Positions 61,695-64,000 of a stretch of DNA of 64,000 bases are shown here, one piece after another. The stretch's first letter is position 1. Each line of letters opens with the position of its first letter. A program made the position numbers and the translations under genes. The stretch is from Bog-473 sp963807775 (GTDB lineage: Bacteria > Actinomycetota > Acidimicrobiia > Acidimicrobiales > RAAP-2): positions 730,971-794,970 of the forward strand of contig CAWECY010000004.1 in NCBI GenBank assembly GCA_963807775.1, read 5' to 3'. Under the pieces are notes generated by a model. The model was not told the origin of the DNA and did not search any database. It saw only the letters and a list, made by a program, of their open reading frames with translations.

Positions 61695-62849
61695 TCAGCC
61701 CGGCCCGGAGACCTCCAGCGGTGCCGCCAGGTACGGGCCAGCGGTGCCGAAGCCGAGGTGGGCCATGGAGACCGGACGCGGTGGCCCGGGCAGCGGGAGG
61801 GTGGAACTGAACGGGGTGTAGAGGAGCCAGAACCCCGACGCGTTGGAGAAGACCGACTCTTCGCCTGGACCCTGACCCTGCGAGTTGGAGCCCAGCAGAG
61901 GCGTCGAGGACGTGTCGCTGCACGGTCCGAGCGGCCCGGCGCAGCGCGCCGCCCCGATGGAGTAGCCGGGCTGGTTGAACCACCCGCCGGAGTAGAAGAG
62001 GTAGTAAGTGCCGCGCACGAGGACCAGCTGCGGCGCCTCCACAATGTGACCCTGCCAGGATTCGTCCGGGCCGAAGATCACAGTCGGCTGCCCCAAGAGA
62101 TGGAGCCCGTCGGCGCTCAGCGGCTGGCTGTAGATCTGCGTGTTGACGCTGTTGGAGCGTGAGTTCTGATCGGACTTCCAGATCATGTAGGGCTGCCCGT
62201 CGGCGTCGTCGAAGACGCGGGGATCGATGGAGCCACCGAGTGACTGCTGGCAGATGAACGGCACCGGCGCGGCGATGTAGGGACCGGCGACGGCGGTGCT
62301 GATGGCGTCACCGATGCACATGGTGGCGGGCGACACGCCCTGGAGTTGCGACGTGAAGTACAGCAGGAAGTGGTTGCCGAACTGGGCCACGTCGGGCGCC
62401 CACGTGACACCGGGCGCGGCCCACGCGGGCGGATCGGGCAGCGCGTCGCTGGGGCCGCCCCACTGGCCCACCGTCGTGCCGGAGCGGACCGGCACGTTCT
62501 GCGGCACCTTGTCCTGCGACGTGAAGAGGTAGTACCGGCCGCCCTGCTGGAACATGAACGGGTCCGGTTGATCGGCGCCGGAGTTGATGGTGAAGCCCGG
62601 CGTCGACGGGTCCGAGAGCGCCGGCGGCTCGTAGTAGGGCGTCTGCAATCCGACCGCGCTGTCACCGGCGGCGGCGCCGAGCGCGCCGGTGGACAGATAC
62701 TGCGCGGCGGAAACAGTTGACACGTCAGCGGTACGTGCACCGGCGTTCAGGACGCCGAAACCGAAGATGCCGGCCAACGCGAGTGCGGCGAACGAGGTGA
62801 CGAGGCCGAGGGCGACGCCGCGCCGACGGGTGGTCGTACGCCTCAGCAT
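61695..62849 (-). CDS. Secreted glycoside hydrolase family 43-like protein
   Basis: Intact, 384 aa. A signal or anchor helix (GLVTSFAALALAGIFGFGVL) is followed by a short Ser/Ala linker and a five-bladed-propeller-type domain. GADQPDPFMFQQGGRYYLF supplies the base Asp, GGSIDPRVFDDADGQPYMIWK the central Asp, and GHIVEAPQLVLVRGTYYLFYSGG the acid Glu; the three carboxylates sit in the order expected for GH43. WAPDVAQFGNHFLLYFTS is also typical. Substrates of the family are arabinan or xylan side chains. Long non-coding sequence precedes it. Confidence 0.88.
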   Translation of the reverse strand: MLRRTTTRRRGVALGLVTSFAALALAGIFGFGVLNAGARTADVSTVSAAQYLSTGALGAAAGDSAVGLQTPYYEPPALSDPSTPGFTINSGADQPDPFMFQQGGRYYLFTSQDKVPQNVPVRSGTTVGQWGGPSDALPDPPAWAAPGVTWAPDVAQFGNHFLLYFTSQLQGVSPATMCIGDAISTAVAGPYIAAPVPFICQQSLGGSIDPRVFDDADGQPYMIWKSDQNSRSNSVNTQIYSQPLSADGLHLLGQPTVIFGPDESWQGHIVEAPQLVLVRGTYYLFYSGGWFNQPGYSIGAARCAGPLGPCSDTSSTPLLGSNSQGQGPGEESVFSNASGFWLLYTPFSSTLPLPGPPRPVSMAHLGFGTAGPYLAAPLEVSGPG

Positions 62850-62960
62850 GGGGAAGAACTGGGGATGGGAATGGCGTCACTTGGGGATGACGCGAAGAAA
62901 GGTGGGGAGAACGCTGGATTTCGCGAAATCGCATTGACCTCGCGTGACGGTTGGCGCAAC

Positions 62961-62984
62961 CTGTTGTCAGTTCGGAGACAACAG
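62961..62984 (+). other. 8-bp stem-loop
   Basis: CTGTTGTC at 62961-62968 pairs perfectly with GACAACAG at 62977-62984 around an 8-base loop that includes TTCG. It is the longest exact stem in the 62.85-63.44 kb non-coding segment. Confidence 0.7.
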
Positions 62985-63004
62985 CCCGCCGAACCTCAAG
63001 CGAG

Positions 63005-63118
63005 CACCGCAAGGTGGGAGCGAGGGAAGCCCGAAGGGAAGCCGCAAGGCGGAACGGGGGGAAGCCGAGAGAACGCTGCAGAGCGGGATCGAGGAAAGGG
63101 AGCGAACCCCGCAAGGGG
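63005..63118 (+). repeat. Array of short hairpins with GCAA loops
   Basis: Three stems, CACC/GGTG, GCC/GGC and CCCC/GGGG, each enclose the same GCAA tetraloop at 63005-63016, 63041-63050 and 63107-63118. Between them lie CCC-GAA-GGG (63030-63038) and CGCT-GCAG-AGCG (63074-63085), linked by purine-rich GAGCGAGG/GGGAAG spacers. Stems covary while loops stay constant, as in a degenerate hairpin repeat. Confidence 0.6.
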
Positions 63119-63444
63119 AGCGTGACTGGAGTGGGCGGAATCCGGCCTGAGATGGTCCGTGGTGCGTCACGGTGGCTTCCCTGGAGTCGCCGAGGCCGGC
63201 TCGGGCCGGGATTGTCCGACACGACCCGGCGCGGTGCCAGCGGCCCGTCGTAGACGTAGCCCCGAGGAGCACGGGAGGCTTCGGCCGAACGGTTACTCAG
63301 GGTTGCGTCACGTCCGGACCCACGTTCTTGTTCTCCGGTTTCCCTCCCATGTACTCGGTAACGCCCGTGACGGGCCCTACCCTGCGAAAGATGCGGGAGA
63401 TCTCGGGGGAAGTCGGGATCTGGGCGCCCCTGGGGACGGGCTCC

Positions 63445-64000
63445 CTAGTGGAGCGAGGCCCAGAGCTTGGCCGAGCGCTCGCCGGCCGCCACCTGGCGGT
63501 TCAGCTCGGCCTGCACCAGGGGGAGGTCGTCCGGGTGCGTGACGCCGATGCACCGGCCCACCCGCCGGCAGCACGGTGAACGGGCTGGTGGCGAGCGAGT
63601 CGGCCACCACCTCGGGCAGGAGCACCTCGGCCTCCTCGGAGGCGCCGGTGGCGGCATCCATGGCGGCCTGGAGGGTCTTGTGGAAGGCGGGCGTGAAGCC
63701 CCAGAGGTTCATGGAGGCCCGGGCGTCCGGCGAGCAGGTCGGTGGGCTCCCTGCCGTCGCCGGCCACGAAACCCCCCTCGGGTGTGGGGCGTGACCTGGC
63801 GCCGCTCGTCGACGCCGAGCAACGTGCCGTCATCGCGCCACGCGGCAGATGCCCCGGGTGACGGGCGACGTGCCGATCACCGCATCGGACAGGCGGTAGC
63901 CCACGCGCGTTGACGTCTCGGATCGGTCTGGAGGTGGGTCGACGAGCTGGGCGCAGGCCACGCTGCCGTAGATGTCGTCGGCGTTGCCCACGCCGTACGG
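63445..64000 (-). CDS. Sugar nucleotidyltransferase-like protein, frameshifted, N-terminus beyond window
   Basis: About 185 residues of the C-terminal part. YGVGNADDIYGSVACAQLV resembles the nucleotide-sugar-binding NADD region of NTP_transferase proteins. YRLSDAVIGTSPVTRGIC, FVAGDGREPTDLLAG, MNLWGFTPAFHKTLQAAMDAA, EEAEVLLPEVVADSLAT and FTVLPAGGRCIGVTHPDDLPLVQAELNRQ follow to the TAG at 63445. The WGFTP and GVTHPDDLP pieces match a family of predicted nucleotidyltransferases seen in polysaccharide loci. Breaks lie near 63855, 63800, 63730 and 63560. The product sugar is unknown. Confidence 0.7.

Larger units (their letters stand above)
62850..63444 (+). other. 595-bp non-coding segment with many hairpins; candidate structured RNA
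   Basis: No convincing gene lies between the GH43 start and the nucleotidyltransferase stop, both on the minus strand. The plus strand from about 62865 to 63120 is strongly purine-rich. It holds a perfect 14-base palindrome (62917-62930), an 8-bp stem with 8-base loop (62961-62984), and three hairpins closed by GCAA tetraloops (63005-63016, 63041-63050, 63107-63118). CGTGAC at 63121-63126 can pair with GTCACG at 63166-63171. GCAA is a GNRA tetraloop only on the plus strand, favouring a plus-strand RNA. On the minus strand it would be the GH43 leader. No known family could be assigned. Confidence 0.45.

Noticed and set aside
62951..63272. Small proteins read from the hairpin segment on either strand
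   Set aside because: The frames are Arg/Ser/Pro-rich products of the hairpin repeat, with no ribosome-binding site or domain.
62850..63444. Known riboswitch (c-di-GMP or c-di-AMP class) upstream of GH43
   Set aside because: Some short pieces look similar, but the ordered conserved blocks of either class could not be aligned on either strand.

Overview
Window type. This is high-GC actinobacterial chromosome, most likely class Acidimicrobiia. Supporting signs are a single-chain AceE next to an E2/Lpd/lipoate cluster, a DUF2510 protein, a fused biotin-carboxylase/BCCP subunit of about 590 aa, frequent GTG starts with GTGA/ATGA overlaps, and a secreted IPT protein with 'GYWLVASDGG'-type repeats, which I know mainly from Acidimicrobiia. 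Both ends cut genes: aceE lacks its C-terminus at the left edge and a sugar nucleotidyltransferase lacks its N-terminus at the right edge. No rRNA, tRNA, CRISPR array, transposase or phage gene was seen.

Data quality governs the reading. About half of the genes, including essential ones (aceE, the E2 gene, lipA, lipB, metH, birA, ugd), change frame one to six times, usually by one base in a short G or C run, while the protein stays recognisable across the break. I treat these as sequence errors and give one interval per gene. Genes intact as written include lpdA, the DyP peroxidase, acyl-CoA dehydrogenase, two FkbM methyltransferases, the cobalamin adenosyltransferase, the acyl-CoA carboxylase alpha subunit, the IPT protein, the ALDH/SDR pair and GH43.

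Layout. 0-7.3 kb: 2-oxoacid dehydrogenase and lipoate block (aceE minus; rnhA, lpdA, E2, lipB, lipA plus). 7.3-12.2 kb: DUF2510 membrane protein, DyP peroxidase with an encapsulin-type C-terminal tag, acyl-CoA dehydrogenase, two FkbM methyltransferases. 12.2-16.1 kb: small genes (two VOC proteins, PAP2 phosphatase, alpha/beta hydrolase, membrane protein). 16.1-31.4 kb: a B12 theme (metH, PduO-type adenosyltransferase, split acyl-CoA mutase) mixed with a membrane protein, nitroreductase, rhodanese-ThiF protein, CapA-like protein, aldo/keto reductase and CtaG. 31.4-38.2 kb: GNAT, HAD, TPR, M20 peptidase, acyl-CoA carboxylase alpha and divergent birA. 38.2-48.6 kb: a surface-polysaccharide operon (rmlB, rmlD, ugd, uxs, two GT2), then a two-lobed retropepsin-like protein, a GT-C-like membrane protein and the IPT protein. 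48.8-51.4 kb: ArsR/SRPBCC module with its operator, a DHFR-family reductase and an SDR. 51.5-64 kb: LLM oxidoreductase, quinone reductase, secreted proteins, tag glycosylase, GNATs, acyl-CoA synthetase, ALDH, SDR, YceH, GH43, and a 595-bp non-coding segment rich in hairpins.

How it fits together. LipB and LipA would lipoylate the E2 encoded beside them. The mutase, carboxylase, BirA and adenosyltransferase fit propionyl/methylmalonyl-CoA metabolism. The sugar-nucleotide genes feed adjacent glycosyltransferases for an envelope glycan. The most interesting items are the DyP with an encapsulin-type tag but no shell gene nearby, the GCAA-hairpin region at 62.9-63.2 kb, and the secreted protein with two DTG lobes.
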